This document shows positions 8,756 through 16,723 of a stretch of 64,000 bases of DNA, piece by piece. The stretch lies in the NCBI GenBank assembly GCA_029266455.1, contig JAQSWV010000003.1, forward strand, positions 98,143 to 162,142, in the 5' to 3' direction. This stretch comes from Nocardioidaceae bacterium. Its GTDB lineage: Bacteria > Actinomycetota > Actinomycetes > Propionibacteriales > Nocardioidaceae. The notes under the pieces were generated by a model. That model did not search any database. It was not told the DNA's origin and saw nothing but the letters and a program-made list of their open reading frames with translations. Every line of letters starts with the position of its first letter. The first letter of the stretch is position 1. The position numbers and the translations under genes were made by a program.

Positions 8756-9559
8756 ATGACTGTGGTGGCCGTGCTGGGCGCGGGTGTGATGGGCGAGACG
8801 CTGGTGTCGGGACTGCTGCGGGCCGGTCGGCGCCCCGAGCAGATGCTGCTGGCCGAGCGGCGGCCGGAGCGGGCGGCCGAGCTGACCGAGCGGTACGGCG
8901 TCGAGGTCGTCGGCAACGTCGACGCGGCCCGGAAGGCCGACACGCTGGTGCTGGTGGTCAAGCCGCAGGACATGGGGGATCTCATCGAGGAGGTGGCGCC
9001 GCACGTGTCACCCGGAAGCCTCGTCGTCTCGCTGGCCGCCGGCATCACGACGACGTTCATCGAGGCTCGGCTTCCCGCGGGTATCGCGGTGGTCCGGGTG
9101 ATGCCCAACACCCCGGCGCTGGTCGACGAGGGCATGGCCGCGATCTCACCCGGCTCCTCGTGTGACGACGTGCACCTCGCGCAGGTCGAGAGCCTGCTCG
9201 CGGCCACCGGCCGGGTGCTGCGGGTGCCCGAGAAGCAGCAGGACGCCGTGACCGCCATCAGCGGGTCGGGGCCGGCGTACCTGTTCTTCGTCGTGGAGGC
9301 GATGATCGAGGCGGGCGTGCACCTCGGGCTCCCGCGGAGCACCGCCACCGAGCTGGTCGTCCAGACCGTCGTCGGATCGGCCAAGCTGCTGCGTGAGACG
9401 GGCGAGCACCCGACGGTGCTGCGTGAGCGGGTGACGTCTCCGGGAGGCACCACGGCGGCCGCCGTCCGCGAGCTCGAGGACCACAAGGTGCGTGCCGCGT
9501 TCCTCACCGCGCTGGAGGCTGCCCGCAACCGCTCCCGGGACCTGTCCGCCGGCGAGTGA
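8756..9559 (+). CDS. proC: Pyrroline-5-carboxylate reductase
   Basis: Last step of proline synthesis: NAD(P)H reduction of pyrroline-5-carboxylate, in the cytoplasm. The protein has an N-terminal Rossmann motif VLGAGVMGETL, VVKPQD, VRVMPNTPA and the C-terminal dimerisation domain signature SGSGPAYLF, ending with SPGGTTAAAV, all diagnostic. 267 residues is the usual length. ATG 8756 is preferred over ATG 8744/8747 because the Rossmann strand starts immediately after it and CATGAT (8743-8748) sits 7 nt upstream as a -10, implying a leaderless transcript. In M. tuberculosis proC also begins the same run of genes. Confidence 0.94.
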   Translation: MTVVAVLGAGVMGETLVSGLLRAGRRPEQMLLAERRPERAAELTERYGVEVVGNVDAARKADTLVLVVKPQDMGDLIEEVAPHVSPGSLVVSLAAGITTTFIEARLPAGIAVVRVMPNTPALVDEGMAAISPGSSCDDVHLAQVESLLAATGRVLRVPEKQQDAVTAISGSGPAYLFFVVEAMIEAGVHLGLPRSTATELVVQTVVGSAKLLRETGEHPTVLRERVTSPGGTTAAAVRELEDHKVRAAFLTALEAARNRSRDLSAGE

Positions 9560-9625
9560 GCCCGGCTGCGCCGGCACGGGCGTCCCCATCGCAGGGGCGT
9601 CCGCTTCGCGGGTAGTGTCCGCGCC

Positions 9626-10822
9626 ATGTCAGGTCCCCCCGACGGTCGCGCGTGTGCCGTCTTCGACGACAGCCTGACCGAGTACGACTTCGGCGTGGCG
9701 CACCCGATGGCACCGGAGCGCATCGTCCTCACGATGATGCTGGCTCGCGAGCTCGGTGTGGTGGGCCAGGGCGGTCTCCCCCTGGTGCCGGTGCCGGCGG
9801 CCGACGATGCGCTGCTGTCGCTGGTCCACGACCAGGCCTATGTCGACTGCGTGCGCCGCGCCGGGGACGACCCCCGGGAGCACAACCTGGAACGCGGCCT
9901 GGGCAGTGAAGACAACCCCACGTTCCTCGGCATGCACGAGGCGGGGGCCAGCGTCGTGAGCGCGTCGGTAGAGGCCGCCCGCCAGGTGTGGTCCGGTGAC
10001 GTGCTGCGCGCCGTCAGCCCCTCGGGAGGCCTCCATCACGCGATGCCCGGAGCGGCGAGCGGCTTCTGCGTCTACAACGACGTCGCCGTGGCCATCGCCT
10101 GGCTGCTCGACCAGGGTGCCGAGCGGGTGGCCTACGTCGACGTCGACGTGCACCACGGCGATGGCGTGCAGGAGATCTTCTACGACGACCCCCGGGTCCT
10201 CACCATCAGCCTGCACGAGACGCCGCAGACGCTGTTCCCCGGCACCGGCTCGCCGACGGAGACCGGCGGACCCCACGCGCCGGGCAGCGCCGTCAACGTG
10301 GCGCTGCCGCCGGGCACCGAGGACTCCGGCTGGCTGCGGGCCTTCCACGCCGTCGTGCCGGCGGCGCTGCGGGCCTTCGAGCCCGAGGTGCTGGTCACCC
10401 AGCACGGGTGCGACACCCACCGCTCCGACCCCCTCGCCCACCTGATGCTCACCGTCGACGGGCAGCGGGCGTCGTACCTCGCGCTCGCCGACCTCGCCCG
10501 CGAGGTCACCGACGGGCGGTGGGTGGCGACCGGGGGAGGCGGCTACGACATCAGCGACGTGGTGCCACGGGCGTGGACGCACCTGCTGGCCGTCGTCGGC
10601 GGGCGGCCGCTGGACCCGTACACCGCCACGCCACCGGCCTGGCGCGACCACGTCAGTGCGGTGCTCAGCCGCCCGGCGCCGCAGCTCATGACCGACGGTG
10701 CGGAGCCGACGTACAAGGACTGGTCGACGGGGTACGACCCGGGTGACTGGCTCGACCGGTCCGTGCATGCGACCCGCTCCGCGGTCTTCCCGCTGCTGGG
10801 GATGGACCCGCACCACTACTGA
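9626..10822 (+). CDS. Acetoin utilization AcuC-type protein deacetylase
   Basis: Zinc-dependent hydrolase of the histone-deacetylase superfamily; bacterial AcuC removes acetyl groups from lysines, classically controlling acetyl-CoA synthetase. The catalytic machinery is intact: paired His137-His138 in GGLHHAM, zinc ligands Asp174 and His176 in DVDVHHGDG, a later Asp in QHGCDTHRSD, and the GGGGYD loop with the transition-state tyrosine. 398 residues matches AcuC. The ATG at 9626 lies 7 nt after TAGTGT (9613-9618), suggesting a leaderless transcript. No acetyl-CoA synthetase gene is visible nearby, so its target is unknown. Confidence 0.9.
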   Translation: MSGPPDGRACAVFDDSLTEYDFGVAHPMAPERIVLTMMLARELGVVGQGGLPLVPVPAADDALLSLVHDQAYVDCVRRAGDDPREHNLERGLGSEDNPTFLGMHEAGASVVSASVEAARQVWSGDVLRAVSPSGGLHHAMPGAASGFCVYNDVAVAIAWLLDQGAERVAYVDVDVHHGDGVQEIFYDDPRVLTISLHETPQTLFPGTGSPTETGGPHAPGSAVNVALPPGTEDSGWLRAFHAVVPAALRAFEPEVLVTQHGCDTHRSDPLAHLMLTVDGQRASYLALADLAREVTDGRWVATGGGGYDISDVVPRAWTHLLAVVGGRPLDPYTATPPAWRDHVSAVLSRPAPQLMTDGAEPTYKDWSTGYDPGDWLDRSVHATRSAVFPLLGMDPHHY

Positions 10823-10951
10823 CCTTTCCGATGGGCCCCGTTTCGCTCGCGCTTCCCACCTGCCACACCAGGCACTATTCTCCCGGTAGCACGGGCGTCA
10901 TATCTGCGGTGGGGAAGCCGAGGAGCGTCTGCGCAGGAAGTGCGGTGCGCC

Positions 10952-11161
10952 ATGGCTTCTGGTCCGCAACGACCCGGTTTGTCCGAGGTGCGGTTCCTCA
11001 CTGTGGCTGAGGTCGCCCAGACCATGCGGGTCTCCAAGATGACGGTCTACCGGCTCGTGCACAACGGCGAGCTCGAGGCCGTCCGCGTCGGGCGGTCCTT
11101 CCGCGTGCCGGAGCCGGCGGTGGACGAGTACCTGAAGAAGTCCTACTTCCGCGCCGGCTGA
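10952..11161 (+). CDS. Small excisionase/MerR-like helix-turn-helix protein
   Basis: A 69-residue DNA-binding protein consisting of one winged HTH of the excisionase (HTH_17) type: FLTVAEVAQTMRVSKMTVY, then RLVHNGELEAVRVGRSFRVP and a terminal helix EYLKKSYF. It lies just before the bS22 gene, as its counterpart does in mycobacteria (Rv0500A). It is a chromosomal regulator, not a phage excisionase: there is no integrase nearby. ATG 10952 is chosen; GTG 10940 in frame is possible but has no better ribosome site. The 129-bp upstream space has a weak CACTAT hexamer at 10873 and no convincing promoter. Confidence 0.82.
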   Translation: MASGPQRPGLSEVRFLTVAEVAQTMRVSKMTVYRLVHNGELEAVRVGRSFRVPEPAVDEYLKKSYFRAG

Positions 11162-11256
11162 CCGCTGCTCGACCGCCCGGTCTCCGCACCCGCCCAGACG
11201 GGTAGGCTGCGCTCGCGTCCCGCGCGTGCGGGCGCCTCTCGAGCGATTGGTCAACT

Positions 11257-11358
11257 GTGGGTTCCGTCATCAAGAAGCGCCGCAAGCGCATGGCGAAGAA
11301 GAAGCACCGCAAGCTGCTGAAGCGCACCCGCATCCAGCGGCGCCGCGCCGGCAAGTGA
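11257..11358 (+). CDS. Small ribosomal subunit protein bS22 (AURKAIP1/COX24 domain)
   Basis: A 33-codon gene for a very basic peptide, [19 protein letters not shown] followed by [14 protein letters not shown]. This matches the actinobacterial AURKAIP1/COX24-domain peptide seen as protein bS22 in mycobacterial ribosome structures, where it sits near the decoding centre of the small subunit. The start is GTG 11257 and the stop TGA 11356-11358. A TAGGCT hexamer at 11203-11208 may be its -10, which would give a leader of about 40 nt. The order HTH gene, bS22, epimerase is the mycobacterial order (Rv0500A, Rv0500B, Rv0501). Its size makes it easy to miss. Confidence 0.88.
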
Positions 11359-11400
11359 CCGGCCGCCCGCCAGAGGTCCACGCCCGACTGTGAGGTGACG

Positions 11401-12456
11401 ATGGGACGAGTCGTCCTGGTCACCGGTGTGGCTGCCCCGCTCGGTGCCAGGGCCGCCCGCCGGCTGGTGGACGACGCCGGGATCGAGCGCGTGGTCGGCG
11501 TCGACGTGCTGCCGCCCCGCGACGACCTCGGCGACGTCCGCTTCGTCCGCGCCGACATCCGCAACCCGGTGATCGCGAAGGTCCTCGCCGTGGAGGACGT
11601 CGACACCGTCGTGCACATGAGCGTGGTGGCCGGAGCCGGCCGCGCCGGGGGGCGGGCCGCGGTCAAGGAGACCAACGTCATCGGCACCATGCAGCTGCTG
11701 GCCGCGTGCCAGCGGTCGTCGACCGTCGGCAACCTGGTGCTGAAGTCGAGCACTGCGGTCTACGGTTCCTCTGCCCACGACCCGGGCCTGTTCATCGAGG
11801 ACATGTCACCCCGGCAGCTGCCGTTGACCGGCTACGCCAAGGACAGCGCCGAGGTCGAGAGCTACGTGCGTGGCTTTTCCCGGCGTCGGCCCGACGTCGC
11901 CGTCACCGTGCTCCGCTGGGCCGACGTGCTGGGGGCCGGGATCGACAGCCACGACAGCCAGCTGGGGCAGTACTTCGGGCTCCCGCTGGTGCCCACGGTG
12001 CTCGGCTTCGACCCGCGGCTGCAGCTGCTGCACCCCGACGACGGGCTGGCAGCCGTCAACCGGGCCGTGGTCGCCGGGCAACCCGGCACCTACAACGTCG
12101 CCGGCCCCGGCGTGCTGACGCTCTCCCAGATCCTCCGTCGCCTCGGTCGCGCCACGGTGCCGGTGCCTGCGCCGGGCGTGGGGACCGTCGGCCAGGCACT
12201 GCGTCGTGCGACGGACCTCGAGCTGTCCTCCGACCAGGTCGCGCTGCTCACCCACGGGCGGGTGGTGGACACGACCGCGCTTCGGGACCGCTTCGGGTAC
12301 GCGCCCCGCTGGTCGACCGCCGCGACCTTGGAGGACTTCGCCGAGGCGACCGGCCGGGGGCCGCTCGACGCCCGGCGGATCCGGTCGGTGGAGCAGCGGC
12401 TGGTCGCCGCGTACGCCGCAGCGCGAGTTCCGCGAGGAGGGACGCACGATGCCTGA
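11401..12456 (+). CDS. NAD-dependent epimerase/dehydratase (SDR family)
   Basis: An extended short-chain dehydrogenase of 351 residues, related by position and length to mycobacterial Rv0501 (GalE2-like). The Rossmann glycine motif is VTGVAAPLGAR at the N-terminus, the STAVYG strand and the YAKDSAE YxxxK catalytic motif are present, and LRWADVLG follows as in sugar-nucleotide epimerases. Substrate not determined. ATG 11401 is chosen over GTG 11395 because GAGG at 11392-11395 gives a 5-nt spacer to the ATG and overlaps the GTG. Its end overlaps the acyltransferase start by 8 bp, so the two are translationally coupled. Confidence 0.85.
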   Translation: MGRVVLVTGVAAPLGARAARRLVDDAGIERVVGVDVLPPRDDLGDVRFVRADIRNPVIAKVLAVEDVDTVVHMSVVAGAGRAGGRAAVKETNVIGTMQLLAACQRSSTVGNLVLKSSTAVYGSSAHDPGLFIEDMSPRQLPLTGYAKDSAEVESYVRGFSRRRPDVAVTVLRWADVLGAGIDSHDSQLGQYFGLPLVPTVLGFDPRLQLLHPDDGLAAVNRAVVAGQPGTYNVAGPGVLTLSQILRRLGRATVPVPAPGVGTVGQALRRATDLELSSDQVALLTHGRVVDTTALRDRFGYAPRWSTAATLEDFAEATGRGPLDARRIRSVEQRLVAAYAAARVPRGGTHDA

Positions 12457-13810
12457 CGCCGACATCATCCCGCTGGGCACCCGGGGCCGTCCCGGTCGCG
12501 GCAGCAGGGCCGCCTCGCCCAGCAAGGCGGCGCGCTCGCTGGCACCGCCGTCGCGCACCCGCACCCGCAGGTCTTCCGCGGCACCCGGAGACGAGGGTGC
12601 CCCGGCCGCGGACCCGCCCCGCCGTCGCCGGCCGCGACTGGTCCGCCCGGACGACGGTCCTTCCGGCACCGCAGCCGACCAGCAGGCCCCCGCCGTTCCG
12701 GAGGACCGGACTGGCGACTCCCGCACCGTCCCCGCCGGGACCGACGCCTCCCCTGACCGCACCAGAGACGCCGATACCATGGACGCCCACACCCGCGGGA
12801 CGACGCAGCCCGACGGCGCCGGCCCCGAGGGCCCGGCCGCAGCCGAGGATGGGGCGGCGAAGGCCGAGGCGGCGGAGCCCGAGGCGGCCGAGTTCGAAGC
12901 GGCCGAGTTCGAGGCGGCCGAGTTCGAGGCGGCCGAGTTCGAGGCGGCGGAGCCCGAGGAGTCGGATTCCGAGGAGTCGTGGGCGGGCGACGCAGTCACG
13001 GCGGCGCTCGGCTTCGTCCGGCGCCGGGTCACCGGCGACTACGAGGTGGACGACTTCGGCTTCGACGCCGACCTCACGTCGGCGGTGACGATGCGGGTGC
13101 TGCGCCCCCTCGCGGAGAAGTGGTTCCGCATCGAGGTCAGGGGCATCGAGAACATCCCCGCGGAGGGCGGGGCCCTGCTGGTGTCCAACCACTCCGGCAC
13201 CCTTCCGCTCGATGCGTTGATGACCAGTCTGGTGGTGCACGACCACGCCGGCCGCTATCTGCGGGCGTTGGGGGCGGACCTCGTGTTCACACTGCCGTTC
13301 GTGTCCGAGCTGGCTCGCAAGGGCGGGGCCACGCTGGCCTGCGGCGACGACGCGGAGCGGATGCTCGCCGGCGGCGAGCTGGTCGGCGTGTGGCCGGAGG
13401 GCTTCAAGGGCATCGGAAAGCCCTACCGCGAGCGGTACAAGCTGCAGCGGTTCGGACGCGGGGGCTTCGTGTCCGCCGCCATCAAGACCGGGGTCCCGAT
13501 CGTGCCGTGCTCGGTGGTGGGCGCCGAGGAGATCTATCCCCTGATCGGCAACATCCCGGCCCTCGCCAAGCTGCTGAAGCTGCCGTACGTGCCGGTCACG
13601 CCGACCTTCCCGCTGCTGGGGCCGCTCGGCCTGGTGCCGCTTCCCAGCAAGTGGGTGATCGAGTTCGGCGAGCCGATCCGTACCGACGCCTACCCCGACG
13701 GGGCAGCCGACGACCCGATGCTCGTGTTCAACGTCAAGGACCAGGTGCGGGAGACCATCCAGCAGACGCTGTACACACTGCTCATGCACCGGGCCCACAT
13801 CTTCTACTGA
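12449..13810 (+). CDS. Lysophospholipid (PlsC-like) acyltransferase with a disordered N-terminal region
   Basis: 453 residues: about 190 residues of low-complexity, Pro/Arg-rich then Glu/Ala-rich sequence, followed by a glycerolipid acyltransferase domain (about 210-440) that would acylate a lipid at the inner membrane face. The catalytic His-Asp motif is NHSGTLPLD at 247-255, with six residues between His248 and Asp255 instead of the textbook four; WPEGFKGIG is the second motif. This wider spacing matches my memory of the MGAT-like branch that includes Rv0502. The start is ATG 12449, with AGGAGG at 12435-12440. It overlaps the epimerase by 8 bp. The Glu/Ala tract is encoded by a 15-bp tandem repeat. 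Confidence 0.84.
   Translation: MPDADIIPLGTRGRPGRGSRAASPSKAARSLAPPSRTRTRRSSAAPGDEGAPAADPPRRRRPRLVRPDDGPSGTAADQQAPAVPEDRTGDSRTVPAGTDASPDRTRDADTMDAHTRGTTQPDGAGPEGPAAAEDGAAKAEAAEPEAAEFEAAEFEAAEFEAAEFEAAEPEESDSEESWAGDAVTAALGFVRRRVTGDYEVDDFGFDADLTSAVTMRVLRPLAEKWFRIEVRGIENIPAEGGALLVSNHSGTLPLDALMTSLVVHDHAGRYLRALGADLVFTLPFVSELARKGGATLACGDDAERMLAGGELVGVWPEGFKGIGKPYRERYKLQRFGRGGFVSAAIKTGVPIVPCSVVGAEEIYPLIGNIPALAKLLKLPYVPVTPTFPLLGPLGLVPLPSKWVIEFGEPIRTDAYPDGAADDPMLVFNVKDQVRETIQQTLYTLLMHRAHIFY
12866..12955 (+). repeat. Six-copy 15-bp in-frame tandem repeat (EAAEF/P)
   Basis: Six adjoining 15-bp units of the GAGGCGGCCGAGTTC type encode EAAEP, four copies of EAAEF, then EAAEP (residues 140-169 of the acyltransferase). 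The units are almost identical at the DNA level, pointing to recent slippage or unequal exchange. Copy number may differ between strains without breaking the frame. Confidence 0.93.
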
Positions 13811-13886
13811 CCGCTTCCTCCCGACGGTGCTGGCTGCCGCCCTCCGCCGGGGTCCAGCCCGAGAGGCGTCGTGGGAGAATCGCCTC

Positions 13887-15542
13887 GTGAGCGAGCGCGC
13901 GGCGAACGTCTCTGCTCTGCTCGGTGACCGCGCTGTCGACGCACCTGGCTCGCTGGCTCTGGTCGATGCGGGTACGGATGCGAGCCGCACCTGGCAGCAG
14001 CTCGACGCAGACGTGGACGCGTTCGCCCGCGGCCTGTCCAGCCTGGGCCTCGTCGCCGGCCACCGGGTCGTCCTGGCGCTGGGCAACGGCATCTGTTTCG
14101 TGACGAGCTACCTGGCCGTGCTGCGAGCCGGTCTGGTTGCCGTGCCGGTGGACCCGCGCTCCGCCGCGGACGAGCTCGCCGGCGCGGTGGTCGACTCCGG
14201 GGCCAGGGTGGTGGTCGCGGACACGGCGACGGTCGACCTCGTCCGCGCAGCCGTCGGCCCCCGATCCGCTGGCGGCGGCGACGACGTGCCCGCAGCGGCG
14301 CAGCTGGTCGTGCAGGGTCCCGACCCGCGGCCGGGCGAGCTCGCGTGGGACGACGTCGCCGCCCGTGGCTCCGGTCCCCTGGTCAGCCCCGTCGTCAGTC
14401 CTGCCGACGCCGAGCGCCTGGCGGTGCTTGTCTACCCGTCGGGGACCGGGGCGCCGCCTCGGGGAGTGATGCTCAGCCACCGGGCCCTGCTGGCCAACAT
14501 CGAGCAGATCGGTGCACTCGACCGACCCGCGATGACCCGCGACGACGTGGTGCTCGGGCTCATCCCGCTGTTCCACATCTATGGCCTCAACGCCGTCCTG
14601 GGCCAGGTACTGGCGACCGGCGCGCGGCTCGTCCTGGTGCAGGAGTTCGACGCCGAGCAGACCCTGCGGCTCGTCGCGGAGCACCGGATGACGAACCTCC
14701 CGGTCACGCCGCCCGCTGTCGCCGCGTGGGCGGGGCGACCCGACCTGTCCGGGCTGTTCGCGTCCGTACGGCTTCTGGTCTGCGCCGCCTCGCCGGTCGA
14801 CCCCGGTCCGCCAGCCGTTCTCGCCGGGGCCACGGGCGTCACTGTCGAACGTAGCTACTGGCTTCCCGAGACCGCCCCGGTGGTGACCTCGACGTTGGCC
14901 TCTCCCACAGCCGCCGGCGGGACGCCCCGTCCGGCTGCCGGCGCAGGATCCCCGCTGCCCGGTGTCGAGGTCCAGGTCGTCGACCCCCGAGGGGACCAGG
15001 TCAGCGGCGGCGACCCCGGACAGATCCGCGTGCGCGGCCCCAACCTGTTCTCCGGGTACTGGCCGGACGCCGGCGACGGGCCCGATGCCGACGGCTGGTG
15101 GTCGACGGGCGACCTCGCGGTGGTCGGCCCCGACGGCGACCTGGTGGTCATCGACCGGCTGGATGAGCTCGTGAACGTCTCCGGCTTCACCGTCTACCCG
15201 TCGGAGGTCGAGTCGGTGATCGGCGACCTGGATGAGGTGGCAGAGGCGGCGGTGATCGGAACGCCGGACGAGCTCACCGGAGAGGCGGTGCTCGCCTTTG
15301 TCGTCGGGGCGAGCCCCGGGCTCGCAGCCGACGAGCTCGTCGACCGCGTCCGCACCCACTGCGGGCTCTCGCTGGCACGGTTCAAGCAGCCGACCGAGAT
15401 CGCTGTCCTTCCGCGGCTGCCGCGCTCGGTCACCGGAAGGGTGGCCAAGGACCGGCTCCGCGCGCGGCCCGGCCCGGCTCGGTCGGACCCGGCTCGGTCG
15501 GACCCGGCTCGGTCGGGCCCGGCTCGGGCGGGGCCGGGGTGA
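13887..15542 (+). CDS. Divergent AMP-dependent synthetase/ligase-like protein
   Basis: 551 residues with the overall fold order of acyl-CoA ligases (ANL superfamily): a P-loop-like segment, central domain and small C-terminal domain (GWWSTGDLAVV, then RLDELVNVSGFTVYPSEVE). Key positions differ from active enzymes: the P-loop reads YPSGTGAPPRG (183-193) with Arg192 where Lys is usual, the YGxTE motif reads YWLPE, and the C-terminal motif reads VTGRVAK, with Arg518 in place of the catalytic Lys. It may be a weak, altered or inactive adenylate-forming protein. GTG 13887 has GGGAG at 13873-13877. The 3' end carries a 15-bp repeat and overlaps the glutaredoxin gene by 4 bp. Confidence 0.8.
   Translation: MSERAANVSALLGDRAVDAPGSLALVDAGTDASRTWQQLDADVDAFARGLSSLGLVAGHRVVLALGNGICFVTSYLAVLRAGLVAVPVDPRSAADELAGAVVDSGARVVVADTATVDLVRAAVGPRSAGGGDDVPAAAQLVVQGPDPRPGELAWDDVAARGSGPLVSPVVSPADAERLAVLVYPSGTGAPPRGVMLSHRALLANIEQIGALDRPAMTRDDVVLGLIPLFHIYGLNAVLGQVLATGARLVLVQEFDAEQTLRLVAEHRMTNLPVTPPAVAAWAGRPDLSGLFASVRLLVCAASPVDPGPPAVLAGATGVTVERSYWLPETAPVVTSTLASPTAAGGTPRPAAGAGSPLPGVEVQVVDPRGDQVSGGDPGQIRVRGPNLFSGYWPDAGDGPDADGWWSTGDLAVVGPDGDLVVIDRLDELVNVSGFTVYPSEVESVIGDLDEVAEAAVIGTPDELTGEAVLAFVVGASPGLAADELVDRVRTHCGLSLARFKQPTEIAVLPRLPRSVTGRVAKDRLRARPGPARSDPARSDPARSGPARAGPG
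15474..15533 (+). repeat. Four-copy 15-bp in-frame tandem repeat (PARSD)
   Basis: Units of CCGGCTCGGTCGGAC encode PARSD, PARSD, PARSG and PARAG at the C-terminal tail of the AMP-ligase-like protein. The first two copies are identical and the last two differ by one or two bases. The repeat stops 6 bp before the glutaredoxin start codon, so copy-number change would alter only the ligase tail. Confidence 0.9.
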
Positions 15543-15826
15543 CGGGGCCTTCGGCGGCCGCCGTCCCGTACGCGGACGCTGGGCGGGTGGTGCTGTACTC
15601 GCGGGCCGGCTGCCATCTGTGTGCTGAAGCGCGAGCGGTCGTCGCCGCCACCTGCGCGGAGCTGGACGTCGGCTGGGTCGAGGTCGACGTGGACGCTCCC
15701 GAGCATCCGGAGCTGAGGGATCGATTCAGCGAGGAGGTGCCGGTGACGTTCGTGGACGGTCGCCAGCACGACTTCTGGCGAGTCGACGCGGGGCGGCTGC
15801 GCAGGGCGCTGACCGGTCCCGGCTGA
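15539..15826 (+). CDS. Glutaredoxin-like thiol protein
   Basis: A 95-residue thioredoxin-fold protein of the DUF836/glutaredoxin-2-like group. The redox motif CHLC lies near the N-terminus (VVLYSRAGCHLCAEAR), and the cis-Pro loop EVPVTFVDG follows. It probably exchanges disulfides with small thiols or proteins in the cytoplasm; the partner is unknown. The GTG start at 15539 overlaps the preceding stop codon (GTGA). The same small protein precedes hemA in M. tuberculosis (Rv0508). Confidence 0.85.
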   Translation: MTGPSAAAVPYADAGRVVLYSRAGCHLCAEARAVVAATCAELDVGWVEVDVDAPEHPELRDRFSEEVPVTFVDGRQHDFWRVDAGRLRRALTGPG

Positions 15827-15865
15827 CCGCACGACCGGCGGCTGCCGTCCACCCCTCGGCGGATT

Positions 15866-15894
15866 TTGTTCTCCCGTTCACAAACTCCTACAGT
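15866..15894 (+). promoter_or_regulatory. Rex operator overlapping the rex-hem promoter
   Basis: Positions 15866-15883 read TTGTTCTCCCGTTCACAA, matching the Rex operator TTGTGAA-N4-TTCACAA perfectly in the right arm and at the four outer bases of the left arm. The same bases 15866-15871 (TTGTTC) form a -35, with TACAGT at 15889-15894 as -10 and a 17-bp spacer. Bound Rex would block RNA polymerase directly. NADH-sensitive self-repression of rex-hemACD is established in Streptomyces coelicolor. Predicted transcription start is about 15901, giving a leader of about 60 nt to GTG 15962. Confidence 0.85.
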
Positions 15895-15961
15895 TGTCAT
15901 CGGCAGTTCCCGGCCGGTGCACGACCGGCCACTCACCCGGCGAGGACCCCCCGAGAATCCT

Positions 15962-16723
15962 GTGACTCCCGTACCTGAGCATCCAGCGGCCGTTCCGCCC
16001 CCGCGCCCCGCGGGCGGCGCGGCTGGTGACGACCGCGGCGGGCGGGGGATCCCCGAGGCCACCGTGGCCCGGCTGCCGGTCTACCTGCGGGCGCTCACCC
16101 TGCTCATCGAGCGGGGCGTCGCCACGGCCTCGAGCGAGGACCTCGCTGTCGCGGCCGGGGTCAACTCGGCCAAGCTCCGCAAGGATCTCTCCTACCTCGG
16201 CTCATACGGCACGCGGGGGGTCGGCTATGACGTCGAGTACCTGCGCTACCAGATAGCCCGCGAGATCGGGCTCACCCAGGACTGGCCGGTGGCCATCGTC
16301 GGGCTGGGCAACCTCGGCCAGGCGCTGGCCAACTACGCCGGCTTCGGCACCCGGGGTTTCCGCGTCGCGGCCCTGCTCGACGTCGACCCCGACCGGATCG
16401 GCCGGGACTTCGGAGGCGTCGTCGTCCGGCACCTGGACGAGCTGGCGGACCTGGTCGACGAGCACGACATCTCCATCGGCGTCGTCACCACGCCCGGCCC
16501 GGTCGCCCAGCAGGTCGCCGACCGGCTGGTCGGCTCGGGAGTCACCAGCATCCTCAACTTCGCACCCGCCGTGATCACCGTGCCCTCGGGCGTCGACGTT
16601 CGCAAGGTCGATCTGTCGATCGAGCTGCAGATCCTCGCCTACCACGAGCAGCGCAAGTCGATGGCCGGCGCGCTGCACCCAGGTCTCGACATCGACGTCG
16701 TCGCCCAGGTGGTGGCGCCATGA
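15962..16723 (+). CDS. rex: Redox-sensing transcriptional repressor Rex
   Basis: Dimeric repressor that senses the NADH/NAD+ ratio: it binds DNA with NAD+ and is released by NADH. The 253 residues carry an N-terminal winged helix (about 29-105, including GVNSAKLRKDLSYLGSYG) and a Rossmann domain with GLGNLG at 114-119, then SILNFAP and DVRKVDLSIELQILAYHEQ. These are nearly word for word the Streptomyces Rex signatures. The GTG 15962 start leaves a short Pro/Gly-rich tail before the winged helix; in-frame GTG codons upstream are possible. Its own operator lies at 15866. It overlaps hemA by 4 bp and so leads the heme operon. Confidence 0.95.
   Translation: MTPVPEHPAAVPPPRPAGGAAGDDRGGRGIPEATVARLPVYLRALTLLIERGVATASSEDLAVAAGVNSAKLRKDLSYLGSYGTRGVGYDVEYLRYQIAREIGLTQDWPVAIVGLGNLGQALANYAGFGTRGFRVAALLDVDPDRIGRDFGGVVVRHLDELADLVDEHDISIGVVTTPGPVAQQVADRLVGSGVTSILNFAPAVITVPSGVDVRKVDLSIELQILAYHEQRKSMAGALHPGLDIDVVAQVVAP

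Noticed and set aside
10952..11161. Prophage excisionase
   Set aside because: The fold matches, but there is no integrase, attachment site or other phage gene, and the gene is a conserved chromosomal neighbour of bS22.
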